Notes: a model not told the origin generated them from the sequence alone. DNA of 55,906 bases from Corynebacterium pacaense (GCF_900169525.1 NZ_LT821239.1:595122-651027), one strand, 5' to 3'. Counted from the first letter of the stretch, positions 16,632 to 24,831 are shown. A program made the numbers and translations.

Positions 16632-17100
16632 GATCGCCGCCCAGAATCGCCAGGATGTGATCCAGAAGCGGGTCGAGCACGGCCGTGGCGTCGCGGGCGG
16701 CGCCGACTGATCCCGGCACGGCCATGATGAAGGTGGTGCCGATGACGCCGGCGAGGGTGCGGGAGAGCACCGCGGTGGACAGCTGCTGCATCCCGTGGCT
16801 CCAGAAGGCGTGGGCGATTCCCGGTATCTCCCTGTCCAGATGGGGTGCGATCACATCGATCGTCCGATCGTCATCGGAGAGCCCGGTGCCGCCCGAGGTC
16901 AGGAGCACGCTGGGCAGTCCCGGGCGGTCGCCGAGGATTCCGGACAGGACGTGCGTGAGCTCGGCATCGGAGACCACGGTCGCCTCGGGCACGTCGAAAC
17001 CACGTGAGCGAAGCCAGGAGACCAGCACCGGACCGGAGCGGTCGGGATAGTCCCCGGCCGCGGCGCGGGTGGAGGAGACCACCACCAGAGCCGTCCTCAT
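16621..17100 (-). CDS. moaB: Molybdopterin adenylyltransferase MoaB/MogA family
   Basis: This 159-residue MoCF-domain protein probably adenylylates molybdopterin before molybdenum insertion by MoeA. Motifs are TALVVVSSTRAAAGDYPDRSG, the ligand loop VLLTSGGTGLSDDDRTIDVI and GTTFIMAVPGSVGAARDA. Its length fits MoaB/MogA proteins. ATG at 17100 overlaps the moaC stop (ATGA). A TTG at 17112 would add four residues but has no support. The choice between MoaB and MogA names is arbitrary on sequence alone. Confidence 0.93.
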   Translation of the reverse strand: MRTALVVVSSTRAAAGDYPDRSGPVLVSWLRSRGFDVPEATVVSDAELTHVLSGILGDRPGLPSVLLTSGGTGLSDDDRTIDVIAPHLDREIPGIAHAFWSHGMQQLSTAVLSRTLAGVIGTTFIMAVPGSVGAARDATAVLDPLLDHILAILGGDHDH

Positions 17101-17567
17101 GACACGCTCCAATCGCCGGAGGTTCCGCCGGACTTCCCGAGCACGCGGACACCCTCGATCACCGCGAGTTTGTCCACGGCCTTAATCATGTCGATGATGG
17201 TCAGGGCGGCGCAGCTGACGGCGGTCAACGCCTCCATCTCCACGCCTGTGGTGCCACGGGTCTTCACTGCGGCCTCGATCCGGATGCCGTCCGCCAGACG
17301 CTCGAAGTCCACGGAGATCCCGCCCAGTGGCAGCGGGTGGCACAGCGGAATGATCTCCGGGGTCTTTTTCGCGCCCATGATCCCGGCGATGCGCGCCACC
17401 GGCAGCGCGTCACCCTTGGGCAGGTCCGCCTCGAAAATGCGGGCGACCACGTCCGCGCGGGTGCGCACGATGCCCTCCGCAACGGCGGTGCGTGTGCTTT
17501 CCGGCTTTTCCGTGACATCCACCATGTGCGCGGAGCCGTCGGCTCTCATATGCGTCAATTCACTCAT
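17097..17567 (-). CDS. moaC: Cyclic pyranopterin monophosphate synthase MoaC
   Basis: MoaC converts the MoaA product to cyclic pyranopterin monophosphate. The 156-residue protein shows HMVDVTEKPESTRTAVAEG, then AGIMGAKKTPEIIPLCHPLP with the family KKT..IPLCHP motif, and GVEMEALTAVSCAALTIIDM, which holds the conserved EMEAL. The C-terminal VIEGVRVLGKSGG is also typical. The start at 17567 has an AAAGGCC-type site upstream; in-frame sequence further upstream is inside moeA. The partner MoaA is not in this window, so it must be encoded elsewhere for the pathway to work. Confidence 0.96.
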   Translation of the reverse strand: MSELTHMRADGSAHMVDVTEKPESTRTAVAEGIVRTRADVVARIFEADLPKGDALPVARIAGIMGAKKTPEIIPLCHPLPLGGISVDFERLADGIRIEAAVKTRGTTGVEMEALTAVSCAALTIIDMIKAVDKLAVIEGVRVLGKSGGTSGDWSVS

Positions 17568-17581
17568 GAAGCGGGGCCTTT

Positions 17582-18772
17582 CTATGGAAGCGGGTAGATC
17601 CGCACGGCGGAGCCTGCCTCCACCGTAGTGCCGGCGGGCACCCGGATAAGACAGGTCGCGCCCGCGGCGCGGGCGAGCAGATGCGATCCGGTGCCGTCCA
17701 GGGGCGTGGCCACCAGTTGCGTATCGACGCCAACGAAGGTGCCCCGCAGGAACTGCTCCCGGCCCCCGGGCAGGCCGGTGACCTCCCGGTCGATCACCGC
17801 GTCCACACAGTTCCACGGCCGGTGGCTGAAGCCGGCGGGGAGGAAGAGGACGAAGCTGACCAGCGTGGACACCGGGTTGCCCGGCAGACAGATCACGGGG
17901 GTGCCGTGGAGGAGGGCGAGCCCCTGGGGGCCCCCGGGTTGTTGATCCACGTGGCCGAACCAGGCACCCGGGGTTGTCTCCAGAACCTGCCTGACCACCT
18001 CGAAGCGTCCCAGGCTGATCCCACCGGAGGTGATGATGGCATCGGGCTGGTGGCGGTTGATGCAGTGCTCCAGGTCCAGTGCCAGCCGGGCGGGGTTGTC
18101 ATTGGTGCGCAGATGTTCAAGGATCTCCATGCCCGTCCGCGCCGCGAGCCCGCGGAGCAGTGGTCCGTTGGCGTCGGGGATCGTGGCCGCGGATGGTGTG
18201 CTGGTGATCTCGGTGCCACCGGTGACGATGACAATTCTCGGCCGCCTGAACACCGTCACCCCTGCGATGCTCTGGCTGGCGAGAAGACCGAGGTGAACGG
18301 GGCCGAGCACGGTTCCCGCGGGGATGATCTCGGTGCCGGCTGCGATGTCCGAGCCGCGTGCCCGGAGGAAATCTCCGGCGGTGGCGGGGGGAAGGCCGAC
18401 GGAGCGGCCCTCCCCGGTGAACACCCCCTCGTCTGTGCGTTCCACCGGCACCACGGCCGCGGTGCCGCGGGGCAGGCGCGCACCGGTCATGATGGGGCAG
18501 ACCCGCGAACGCAGGCCCAGTGGGTAGAGCTGATCGGGGTCGGTTCCGGCGGCCAGCGTCGGGCCGACGGGGAAGATGCCCCCGCCAAGATGTGCCGGGC
18601 CCACCGCGTACCCGTCCATCTGGGAGTTGTCGAAGCGCGGCGAATCCCACCTGGCGGTGACCGCCTCAGCGAGCCGGCGGTCCAGGGCGGCATCGAGGTT
18701 GACCCGTTCGGTGCGCGGTCCGGGCAGCAGCGCCCGGACCGCGTCGAGGTGTTCCTCCGGGGACCGTGACAT
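17582..18772 (-). CDS. moeA: Molybdopterin molybdotransferase MoeA
   Basis: The 396-residue enzyme inserts molybdate into adenylylated molybdopterin. The N-terminal part has FDNSQMDGYAVGPAHL, the MoeA hallmark, and AGTEIIPAGTVLGPVHLGLL. The central MoCF-like domain has IVIVTGGTEI, DAIITSGGISLGRFEVVRQV and VICLPGNPVSTLVSF. A small beta-rich domain IV closes the protein. All family regions appear intact. ATG at 18772 shares its A with the modB stop (TGATG). It lies between the molybdate transporter genes and moaC, linking molybdate supply with cofactor completion. Confidence 0.95.
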   Translation of the reverse strand: MSRSPEEHLDAVRALLPGPRTERVNLDAALDRRLAEAVTARWDSPRFDNSQMDGYAVGPAHLGGGIFPVGPTLAAGTDPDQLYPLGLRSRVCPIMTGARLPRGTAAVVPVERTDEGVFTGEGRSVGLPPATAGDFLRARGSDIAAGTEIIPAGTVLGPVHLGLLASQSIAGVTVFRRPRIVIVTGGTEITSTPSAATIPDANGPLLRGLAARTGMEILEHLRTNDNPARLALDLEHCINRHQPDAIITSGGISLGRFEVVRQVLETTPGAWFGHVDQQPGGPQGLALLHGTPVICLPGNPVSTLVSFVLFLPAGFSHRPWNCVDAVIDREVTGLPGGREQFLRGTFVGVDTQLVATPLDGTGSHLLARAAGATCLIRVPAGTTVEAGSAVRIYPLP

Positions 18773-19614
18773 CAGCGGTATCCTCTCTGCCTGGTGATCA
18801 TGGCGACTACTCCGATCGCGCCTATGATCAGACAATAGATGGCCAGCAGCATGATCACCGCCCCCAGTGCCTGATCCATGTCATTGGAGCTCAGGGCGAG
18901 CTCGATGTGCAGGGGGACGGTTCGGGTTGTGCCGGCGATATTACCCGCGAAGGTCAGTGTCGCCCCGTATTCGCCGAGGGCGCGGGCGAACCCCAGGACC
19001 ATTCCGGTGAGAATGCCCGGCATGCTCAGCGGGATGACCACCCTCCAGAGGACCTGCCACCGGCTGGCACCCTCGGTGGCTGCGATCTCCTCGAAACTCG
19101 GGGGAATGCCGCGCAGCGCCGTGGAGACGGTGGATACGAAGAAGGGCAGCGCCACGAAGACCTGCGCCACGATGACGGCGGTGGTGGTGAAGGCGATGTC
19201 GAAGCCCAGGTGCGCACCGATCACACCGCGACGCCCCCATAGGAAAATCAGGGCCAGACCCGACACCACGGGGGAGAGCACCAGCGGGGCGTAGACCAGC
19301 AGCGACACGGCCGTCGCGGTGCGCGGATACCTGCGCGAGCACAGGTGCAGCGCAAGCGCCAGGGGCAGACCCAACAGGAGGCACAGCACCGTGGCGATAC
19401 CCGCGGTGCACAGTGACAGCCCCATCGCCTCCAGGGCGGCCGGATCCGACAGCAGCTGCGGGCTCCTGTTCCAGGGGATGCGGAGAACAAGTGAGAGCAG
19501 CGGACCGATCAGCACCAGCAGCCCGAGGCCCGCCGGGATGAGCAGCCAGCCGGGCATGATGTAATTGCGCGGTGCCCCTGTTCTGGTCGCAGATCGCGCC
19601 TCTTGCCTAGCCAC
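18772..19614 (-). CDS. modB: Molybdate ABC transporter permease ModB
   Basis: This 280-residue inner-membrane protein forms the molybdate channel. About six helices are visible (for example MPGWLLIPAGLGLLVLIGPL, VSLLVYAPLVLSPVVSGLAL and VIMLLAIYCLIIGAIGVVAM). The ATPase contact loop is EEIAATEGASRWQVLWRVVI and the following GILTGMVLGFARALGEYGAT is the ModB signature. The chosen GTG at 19614 overlaps the modA stop by a few bases; the frame is open further into modA, and a later ATG (MPGWLL, 19559) is possible. No ModC ATPase gene is present here or anywhere in the window. Confidence 0.9.
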   Translation of the reverse strand: MARQEARSATRTGAPRNYIMPGWLLIPAGLGLLVLIGPLLSLVLRIPWNRSPQLLSDPAALEAMGLSLCTAGIATVLCLLLGLPLALALHLCSRRYPRTATAVSLLVYAPLVLSPVVSGLALIFLWGRRGVIGAHLGFDIAFTTTAVIVAQVFVALPFFVSTVSTALRGIPPSFEEIAATEGASRWQVLWRVVIPLSMPGILTGMVLGFARALGEYGATLTFAGNIAGTTRTVPLHIELALSSNDMDQALGAVIMLLAIYCLIIGAIGVVAMITRQRGYR

Positions 19615-20365
19615 GACCGAATCCGTGGTCGTCGAGGATGTCCCTGGCACGTTCGCTTCCCAGAAAGGCGGTGAATGCCCCGGCCACCTCATTGCTGCGA
19701 CCGGATGTGGTCAGCGCCAGGGGGTACAGCGTGGGTTCAGCCCCCGGCAGCTCAATGACGGTGATCTCCCCGGAGTCGGACAGCGCCCGCGCATCGGTGG
19801 AGTACACGAAGCCGGCGTCCACGGCCCCGGTGGAAATCCGCGTCGCCACATCGGTGACATTGGCCTCCTCCGTGCTCATGCCAGGGGAGACGCCGGAGCG
19901 TTCGAGGACCCGGTGGGCCAGCGCGCCGCAGGGCACCTCGGGGGCGCAGATGGCGATGCGGGAGGTGCGCACGTCCGCAAGTGAGGTGATCCCCGCGGGA
20001 TTTTCGCTGGAGGTAGCCAGGACCAGGGTGTTGCTGGCGATGATGGCGGGGTCGGCATCGACGAACTCGGGTAGCTCACGGGCCCGGTCCATGGTGGGGA
20101 CATCGGCGGGGATGAAGATGTCGGCCGGCGCGCCCTCACCAATCTGGCGCAGCAGCGCGGAGGAACCCGCGAAGTTGAAGGTGATCCCGGAACCCGGGTG
20201 CTCGCTCTCGAACGCCACCGCCAGATCCCCACCGACACTGCCCAGCGAGGCCGCCGCGAAGACGGTCGCGTGGGCGGGGGATTCGGCGGTGCCGCAGCCG
20301 GTCACGCTCAGGCAGGTGCTGACGCTGGCGGCAAGGGCCACCAGGTGGAGGAGATCTTGCTTCAC
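19607..20365 (-). CDS. modA: Molybdate-binding lipoprotein ModA
   Basis: The 252-residue protein has a lipoprotein signal with lipobox SVTGC (Cys about residue 24) and the ModA/WtpA fold. Motifs include TVFAAASLGSVGGDLAVAFE, the oxyanion-site FNFAGSSALLRQIGEGAPAD and the substrate loop SRIAICAPEVPCGALAHRVL. It would capture molybdate or tungstate outside the membrane for ModB. It is the first gene of the minus-strand Mo operon and starts with a GTG at 20365, preceded by AAGAAAGGCC. It is divergent from moaD across 47 bp. Confidence 0.93.
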   Translation of the reverse strand: MKQDLLHLVALAASVSTCLSVTGCGTAESPAHATVFAAASLGSVGGDLAVAFESEHPGSGITFNFAGSSALLRQIGEGAPADIFIPADVPTMDRARELPEFVDADPAIIASNTLVLATSSENPAGITSLADVRTSRIAICAPEVPCGALAHRVLERSGVSPGMSTEEANVTDVATRISTGAVDAGFVYSTDARALSDSGEITVIELPGAEPTLYPLALTTSGRSNEVAGAFTAFLGSERARDILDDHGFGRG

Positions 20366-20412
20366 GGGAGGGCCTTTCTTATGATTGTGTCAGCTTAGCC
20401 CAGGGAGGTGCC
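20366..20412. promoter_or_regulatory. Divergent modA/moaD intergenic promoter region
   Basis: Only 47 bp separate the two starts. On the plus strand TATGAT (20380-20385) is a good -10 for moaD, followed by the strong site GGGAGGTG before its ATG. The modA promoter must lie in the same interval or overlap moaD. I see no clear molybdate-regulator operator. Confidence 0.4.
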
Positions 20413-20667
20413 ATGGAGATCCACTATTTCGCCGCCGCGCGCGCCGCCAGGGGGCGGACGCAGGAGACCCTTCCGGAAACCGGCTCCACCCTCGGGCAGC
20501 TGCTCGACCTGCTGGGAGGACTGCACACCGGAACCGCCGCCGGCATGACGCTGGCGGAGGTCTTCACCCGCTGCACCTTTCTCATCGACGGCCGCGCCGC
20601 CAGACCCGCCGACTCCCTCAGCGGAGCCACCCGCGTGGACGTGCTCCCTCCCTTCGCCGGAGGCTGA
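20413..20667 (+). CDS. moaD: Molybdopterin synthase sulfur-carrier subunit MoaD
   Basis: This 84-residue ubiquitin-like protein ends in VLPPFAGG, the C-terminal Gly-Gly that MoeB adenylates and that becomes a thiocarboxylate. The opening IHYFAAARAARGRTQE is typical of MoaD. It partners with MoaE encoded in the divergent operon. A strong Shine-Dalgarno, GGGAGG, precedes the ATG. It is transcribed alone on the plus strand; its 3' end is about 40 bp from the convergent holin-family gene. Confidence 0.93.
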   Translation: MEIHYFAAARAARGRTQETLPETGSTLGQLLDLLGGLHTGTAAGMTLAEVFTRCTFLIDGRAARPADSLSGATRVDVLPPFAGG

Positions 20668-20708
20668 CACACCGCCTCCGCTTATCGACGCCAGGGGGCG
20701 CCCCCTGC

Positions 20709-21134
20709 TCACCGTTGCGCCTTCCCCCCGAGCACACCGGTGATCGGCCCCAGGATCCAGCTGACCACGGCCATGATGATGGCTCCGAAAAAGGCGTCGC
20801 CGAAGGTGGCGATACTCAGTCCGAGCCCAAGGGCATTCGAGATCCACTCGGCCACGAGGAAAATGAATGCGTTGATCACCAGGGCGAAAAGCCCCAGGGT
20901 GAGAATGGTCAGGGGAAGGCCCAGGGCCCGGAGCACCGGCTTGACCGTTGAGTTGAGCAGGACGATGATCGCTGCGACCCCGAGGAACACCAACAGCCGA
21001 TCGTAGTCACCGGTGCCGACGAGCGGGGTCGAGGGAACCGTGAGCGTGATCCCGCTGAGGAACCTGATGGCCACCCACAGGGCCGCGGCCGTGACGGCTG
21101 TGCGCACCAGGAAGTGCCAGAGACTAGACAACAT
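20709..21134 (-). CDS. Phage-holin-family (Mycobacterium-type four-TM) membrane protein
   Basis: The 141-residue protein has four hydrophobic segments: LVRTAVTAAALWVAIRFLSG, LLVFLGVAAIIVLLNSTVKP, LPLTILTLGLFALVINAFIF and ATFGDAFFGAIIMAVVSWIL. The NSTVKPVLRALGLPLTILTL stretch is characteristic of this family, which is annotated as holin-like but is a normal chromosomal membrane protein in most bacteria. Its function is unknown. The ATG overlaps the end of pat by 11 bp, so the two are cotranscribed. Confidence 0.85.
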   Translation of the reverse strand: MLSSLWHFLVRTAVTAAALWVAIRFLSGITLTVPSTPLVGTGDYDRLLVFLGVAAIIVLLNSTVKPVLRALGLPLTILTLGLFALVINAFIFLVAEWISNALGLGLSIATFGDAFFGAIIMAVVSWILGPITGVLGGKAQR

Positions 21135-22152
21135 GGATCTCCTCCCACGCCCTCAACAGGGCGTCCGTTTCCGCCGCAGTTGTCACCGTGATACGTGCAC
21201 CCTCGGGAAAGGCACGGATGACCACGCCCCGGGCCGCCAGCCTCCCGGCCAGTTCCTGCGCGCCGGGGCCGGGCAACCAGACGAAATTGGCCTGGCTCGG
21301 ATCCGCCCCCAGGGCCACGGCAACCCGATCCCGTTCCGAGATTGTCTCCTCGAGGCGTTCCAGGAGCTGATCGCCGGCATCGAGGGAGGCCAGGGCCCCG
21401 GCCTGCGCAACCGAGCTGACGGCGAAGGGAATGGCGACCTTGTTCATCGCCGAGATAATCTCCTCATTGCCGAAGGCGTAACCGACACGGACGCCGGCCA
21501 GACCATAGGCTTTGGAGAACGTGCGCAATCCGATGACATTGGGATAGTGGTGCACCTCCTCCGTGGCGAGCGGGGTGTCCCCGGCACGGTTGAACTCGAA
21601 GTAGGCCTCATCCAGGGCGACAACGACATCTTCGGGAACCCGTGCCATGAAATCGTGGAACTGTAGCTCCGTGATCGTGGTCCCGGATGGGTTGTTCGGG
21701 TTGCAGATGAAGATCAGACGGGTCCTGTCGGTGATGGCGTCGGCCATGGCATCCAGATCGTGGTCCTGGGTGTCGGGGCGCAGGGGAACGGCGACTGCGG
21801 TGGCGCCGGCGACCCTGGCGAAGATCGGATAGGCCTCGAAGCTGCGCCAGGCGAAGATGACCTCATCCCCGGCCGCGCAGGTGACCTGGACCAGCTGCTG
21901 GCACAGTGCGGAGGAACCACAACCAACAGCAACCTGGTCGACGCCGAGTTCGAGATGCTCCGCCAACACCTCGCGCAGTCTGATCGCACCCATGTCCGGG
22001 TAGCGGTTGGCGGTTGCGGCGGCGGCGCCCATGGCCTCAATCGCCGCAGGAAGGGGAGGGAAACTGGCCTCATTGCTGGAAAGCTTGACGGCATTATCAA
22101 TGCGCTTGCCCGGGATGTAGGTGGGGATATCAGCGAGATCGGCACGAATCAT
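21124..22152 (-). CDS. pat: Aromatic/phenylalanine aminotransferase Pat (HisC-like class I/II)
   Basis: This 342-residue PLP enzyme matches from memory the C. glutamicum Pat protein, beginning MIRADLADIPTYIPGKR. Motifs are KLSSNEASFPPLPAAIEAM, GCGSSALCQQLV, ICNPNNPSGTTI, DEAYFEFNRAGDTP and the PLP-lysine segment LRTFSKAYGLAGVRVGYA. It transaminates phenylpyruvate or 4-hydroxyphenylpyruvate, the last step of aromatic amino-acid synthesis, and so complements TyrA encoded 7 kb downstream. The frame extends upstream over the tRNA region, but the ATG at 22152 is the family start. Confidence 0.96.
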   Translation of the reverse strand: MIRADLADIPTYIPGKRIDNAVKLSSNEASFPPLPAAIEAMGAAAATANRYPDMGAIRLREVLAEHLELGVDQVAVGCGSSALCQQLVQVTCAAGDEVIFAWRSFEAYPIFARVAGATAVAVPLRPDTQDHDLDAMADAITDRTRLIFICNPNNPSGTTITELQFHDFMARVPEDVVVALDEAYFEFNRAGDTPLATEEVHHYPNVIGLRTFSKAYGLAGVRVGYAFGNEEIISAMNKVAIPFAVSSVAQAGALASLDAGDQLLERLEETISERDRVAVALGADPSQANFVWLPGPGAQELAGRLAARGVVIRAFPEGARITVTTAAETDALLRAWEEIHVV

Positions 22153-22223
22153 GGTGCCCAGCCTACTAGTGGGGGTGGACACCTCCGTTGGGCACGGCAG
22201 GGAACCTACTGTGAGCATGGAGT

Positions 22224-22253
22224 TTGTCAAATTTCTGATTCTCGCGGTACTGT
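22224..22253 (+). promoter_or_regulatory. Putative promoter of the tRNA-Ser(GCU)/tRNA-Arg operon
   Basis: TTGTCA (22224-22229) and TACTGT (22248-22253) are separated by 18 bp and end about 37 bp before the tRNA-Ser. This fits a housekeeping sigma promoter. Confidence 0.6.
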
Positions 22254-22290
22254 ACAAGTCGGTTGCAATCAGCGAGTCTGATCCAGCCGT

Positions 22291-22382
22291 GGAGACGTGC
22301 CAGAGCGGCCGAATGGGGCTCACTGCTAATGAGTTGTCCACTTAACGGTGGACCGGAGGTTCAAATCCTCTCGTCTCCGCCA
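22291..22382 (+). tRNA. tRNA-Ser (anticodon GCU)
   Basis: A 92-nt class II tRNA: acceptor GGAGACG/CGTCTCC, G discriminator and encoded CCA. The anticodon loop is CTCA-CTGCTAA-TGAG with anticodon GCT, with a long variable arm (GTCCACTTAACGGTGGAC) and T loop GTTCAAATC. Its acceptor stem is identical to that of tRNA-Ser(UGA) at 13933. It is followed after one base by tRNA-Arg. Confidence 0.97.
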
Positions 22383-22383
22383 T

Positions 22384-22459
22384 GCGCCCGTAGCTCAACG
22401 GATAGAGCATCTGACTACGGATCAGAAGGTTGGGGGTTCGAATCCCTCCGGGCGCACCA
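22384..22459 (+). tRNA. tRNA-Arg (anticodon ACG), copy 1
   Basis: A 76-nt tRNA with acceptor GCGCCCG/CGGGCGC, discriminator A and encoded CCA. The anticodon stem-loop is TCTGA-CTACGGA-TCAGA, anticodon ACG. The A at position 34 is the site that TadA deaminates to inosine; tadA lies at 30113. An identical copy is at 24936. Confidence 0.97.
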
Positions 22460-22465
22460 CTAAAG

Positions 22466-22500
22466 CCCCAGGTAGATCGCGTGATCTACCTGGGGTTGTT
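22466..22500 (+). terminator. Terminator after tRNA-Arg copy 1
   Basis: CCCCAGGTAGATC (22466-22478) pairs perfectly with GATCTACCTGGGG (22483-22495) across a GCGT loop, followed by TTGTTT. This is a Rho-independent terminator; the same arms recur after the second tRNA-Arg. Confidence 0.85.
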
Positions 22501-22539
22501 TCGTCTCGTGTCGCCGTGGGGGCGGCGTTGGGCTAATGT

Positions 22540-22583
22540 CACCTCCGCAAGAGGTGGGGGTGGAGCGTCGATAAGCGGAGGTG
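22540..22583 (+). promoter_or_regulatory. mgtE leader: anti-Shine-Dalgarno and alternative hairpin
   Basis: CACCTCCGC (22540-22548) is exactly complementary over 9 bases to the mgtE ribosome-binding region GCGGAGGTG (22575-22583). CACCTC can instead pair with GAGGTG at 22551-22556 in a tight hairpin. The two structures are mutually exclusive, as in a translational switch. A TAATGT at 22534-22539 could be a -10 element; if so, part of the anti-SD might lie before the transcript start, so this is tentative. Confidence 0.4.
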
Positions 22584-22588
22584 TCGTT

Positions 22589-23899
22589 ATGGCAATGCTG
22601 AAGGCGGAGAATGCTGCTGAACTGGCGCAGCAACTCGAAACCGAACCGATCAGGGACGTCATCGATACCGTCGAGCGCACCAGCGCAGCCAAGGCGGCGG
22701 TACTCTTCCGGCTGCTGAGCAAGGAGCGCGCGGCCACGGTGTTTGATGCGCTGGATCCCCGCCACCAGGCGGAACTGATCGGCGCATTCCAGGATTCCGA
22801 GGTGTTGGAGTTCTTTGAGGAGCTGGAGCCCGACGACCGTGTCTCGCTCATCGACGAACTCCCCGCGCCCATCGCGGAACGGCTGATGCGCAGCCTCGAT
22901 GCCGAGGGAAAGCGCGTCACGACGTTGATCCTCGGCTATCCGCGGGGATCCGTCGGGCGGTTGATGTCCCCGAAGACCCTCCTGATCCGGGACACGTTGA
23001 CCGTCGCGGAGGTCAGTGAGCTCGTCCGGAGCACATCGAAGGATGCGGAGACCATCTATACCCTGCCGATCGTGGACGCTGACCGCAGAGTGGTCGGGGT
23101 GGTGTCACTGCGCAAGCTCTTCCTGGCGGATCCGGCGGCGAACATCAGCTCGATCATGAAGAAGCCGGTGATGGCCCACGTCATGGACGACGCTGAGGAT
23201 ACCGCCCGGTGGTTCGTTCAATTGGATCTCGTGGCCATACCGGTGGTGGACGAATCGGACATGCTCGTGGGCATGCTCACCTTTGATGATGCGCATGACA
23301 TCGTCGCGGAGGCGGAGGCGGAGGACGCGGCGCGCGGCGGTGGTGCGGAACCCCTGCTGCGCCCCTACCTCTCCACGCCCGTGCGCAAGCTCGTCCGCTC
23401 ACGCATCGTCTGGTTGCTCGTCCTGGCGCTCTCCGCCATCCTCACCGTGCAGGTTCTCGAGGTGTTCGAGGCGACGCTCGAGAAGGCCGTGGTGCTGGCA
23501 CTGTTCATTCCGCTGCTCACCGGCACCGGCGGCAACACCGGCAATCAGGCGGCGACGACGGTCACCCGTGCACTTGCGTTGGGTGATGTCCGGAAGTCAG
23601 ATGTCTTCCGCGTACTCGGTAGGGAACTCCGGGTGGGACTGCTGCTCGGAATGTTGCTGGGATCGCTCGGTTTTATCCTGGGCGCCTTCGTGTACGGGTG
23701 GAGCGTGGGTGGCGTCATCGGGCTGACTCTCCTGGCGATCTGCACGATGGCTGCGTCGGTGGGTGGCGTCATGCCGATCATCGCGAAGGCCGTGGGAGCC
23801 GATCCCGCGGTGTTCTCCAACCCGTTCATCTCCACGTTCTGCGATGCCACCGGCCTCATCATCTACTTCCTCATTGCGAAGGCGATTCTCGGTATCTGA
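22589..23899 (+). CDS. mgtE: Magnesium transporter MgtE
   Basis: This 436-residue protein has the full MgtE plan: an N-terminal superhelical MgtE_N domain (about 5-110, LFRLLSKERAATVFDALDPR), two CBS domains (about 115-245, LPIVDADRRVVGVVSLRKLF and AIPVVDESDMLVGMLTFDDA), a plug helix and five membrane segments with PLLTGTGGNTGNQAATTVTR and ANPFISTF-like pore residues (SNPFISTFCDATGLIIYF). It is a Mg2+ channel gated by Mg2+ bound to the cytoplasmic domains. The ATG at 22589 follows GCGGAGGTG; longer in-frame starts run through the tRNA and terminator and are rejected. It lies between two identical tRNA-Arg genes. Confidence 0.94.
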   Translation: MAMLKAENAAELAQQLETEPIRDVIDTVERTSAAKAAVLFRLLSKERAATVFDALDPRHQAELIGAFQDSEVLEFFEELEPDDRVSLIDELPAPIAERLMRSLDAEGKRVTTLILGYPRGSVGRLMSPKTLLIRDTLTVAEVSELVRSTSKDAETIYTLPIVDADRRVVGVVSLRKLFLADPAANISSIMKKPVMAHVMDDAEDTARWFVQLDLVAIPVVDESDMLVGMLTFDDAHDIVAEAEAEDAARGGGAEPLLRPYLSTPVRKLVRSRIVWLLVLALSAILTVQVLEVFEATLEKAVVLALFIPLLTGTGGNTGNQAATTVTRALALGDVRKSDVFRVLGRELRVGLLLGMLLGSLGFILGAFVYGWSVGGVIGLTLLAICTMAASVGGVMPIIAKAVGADPAVFSNPFISTFCDATGLIIYFLIAKAILGI

Positions 23900-24199
23900 T
23901 TCCCGGAGGTGTCCGTTGGGGGTACCCGGTGCGGAATCCAACATCGCGGCCCATTCCCTTCTCGTTATGTTCTGCCTGAAATCAAATAGTCAGAGGGAAG
24001 CTAATCACCCCGTGGCGAGTGCTCGGCATTGAGCATCGTGGGTGGCGGCAGCTGTTCCAGGCAGACAAAGACACGCAGTTGAGCGCCGAAGAGAACCGAA
24101 GTTGAGCACACGCGAGTGAAGTGGCTGCAATGCAGACAACTGAACAATCCGCGCAGGCACCGCTAAAGCTGGGTAACAGGGCTGAAGCCCGAGAGCAGG
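23900..24199. other. Intergenic stretch downstream of mgtE
   Basis: About 300 bp with no convincing gene. It may contain the unrecognisable 5' end of the transporter pseudogene that follows. I see no repeat or terminator. Confidence 0.4.
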
Positions 24200-24831
24200 T
24201 CACCGGCCTGACCCTGTTCTGTGGGCCATCTTCCCCGCCGGCACCGCAGAGGCGGTGAATGCGGAATAAAGGGATGCCGAGACCACCTGCACGCACCCCT
24301 CCGCGAGGCTCACGGCGGCGGTGACCGCCATGCCGCCGCTGATCATCTTCCCCCTCCTTCAGATCATCCCCTTCGCCGACATTGCCGATCCCTTCGCATC
24401 CCCACGATCTTTCTGTTCATGGGAGGTTTCATCCTCACCCTCGGGATTCAGCGGTGGAATCCGCACCGCCGTCTCGCGCTGCATGCCATTCTGCTCGTGG
24501 GAACCACACCGGAGCAGCTGATCGGCGGCTTCATGATCGCCACCGCACTCGCGTCAATGTGGGTCTCCACCACCGCGACAGCGGCCACATTCCTGCCGAT
24601 CATGGGTGGTGTGGCCAGCGGCACCGGACTCGCCGACCATCGCGAACAGAATGTCCTTCTCCCTGTTCTCCCCGTGGACACCCCACCCAACGCGATCGCC
24701 TTCGCCCCCGGCTACAGCCGTATCGTCGACATGATCGTGGGGGCTTCTGGCTCAACGTCATCGCGCTTTTACTGGTTACGCTCGCCACCTACTTCGTTGC
24801 CGTCCCCGTCTTCAGTCTGGTCCTTCCATAA
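24200..24831 (+). pseudogene. Decayed DASS/SLC13-family anion:sodium symporter
   Basis: Segments of a divalent anion/sodium symporter appear in different frames. LTAAVTAMPPLIIFPLLQII (about 24309-24368) is in one frame. A one-base shift near 24405 leads to IFLFMGGFILTLGIQRWN and GGFMIATALASMWVSTTATA in another. A further shift near 24745 leads to GFWLNVIALLLVTLATYFVA and a stop at 24831. The SMWVSTTATA and PPNAIAFA motifs are DASS landmarks. The residues between them look deleted or shuffled, and the N-terminal third is not recognisable. The gene is certainly non-functional if the sequence is right. Confidence 0.8.

Noticed and set aside
17681..18769. 362-codon open frame opposite moeA
   Set aside because: moeA on the minus strand has all family motifs; the plus frame has none.
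20709..21134. Prophage remnant suggested by the holin-family protein
   Set aside because: The family is a normal chromosomal membrane protein in most bacteria and no other phage gene is near.
22430..22588. Extended N-terminus of mgtE
   Set aside because: It would run through the tRNA-Arg end and its terminator.
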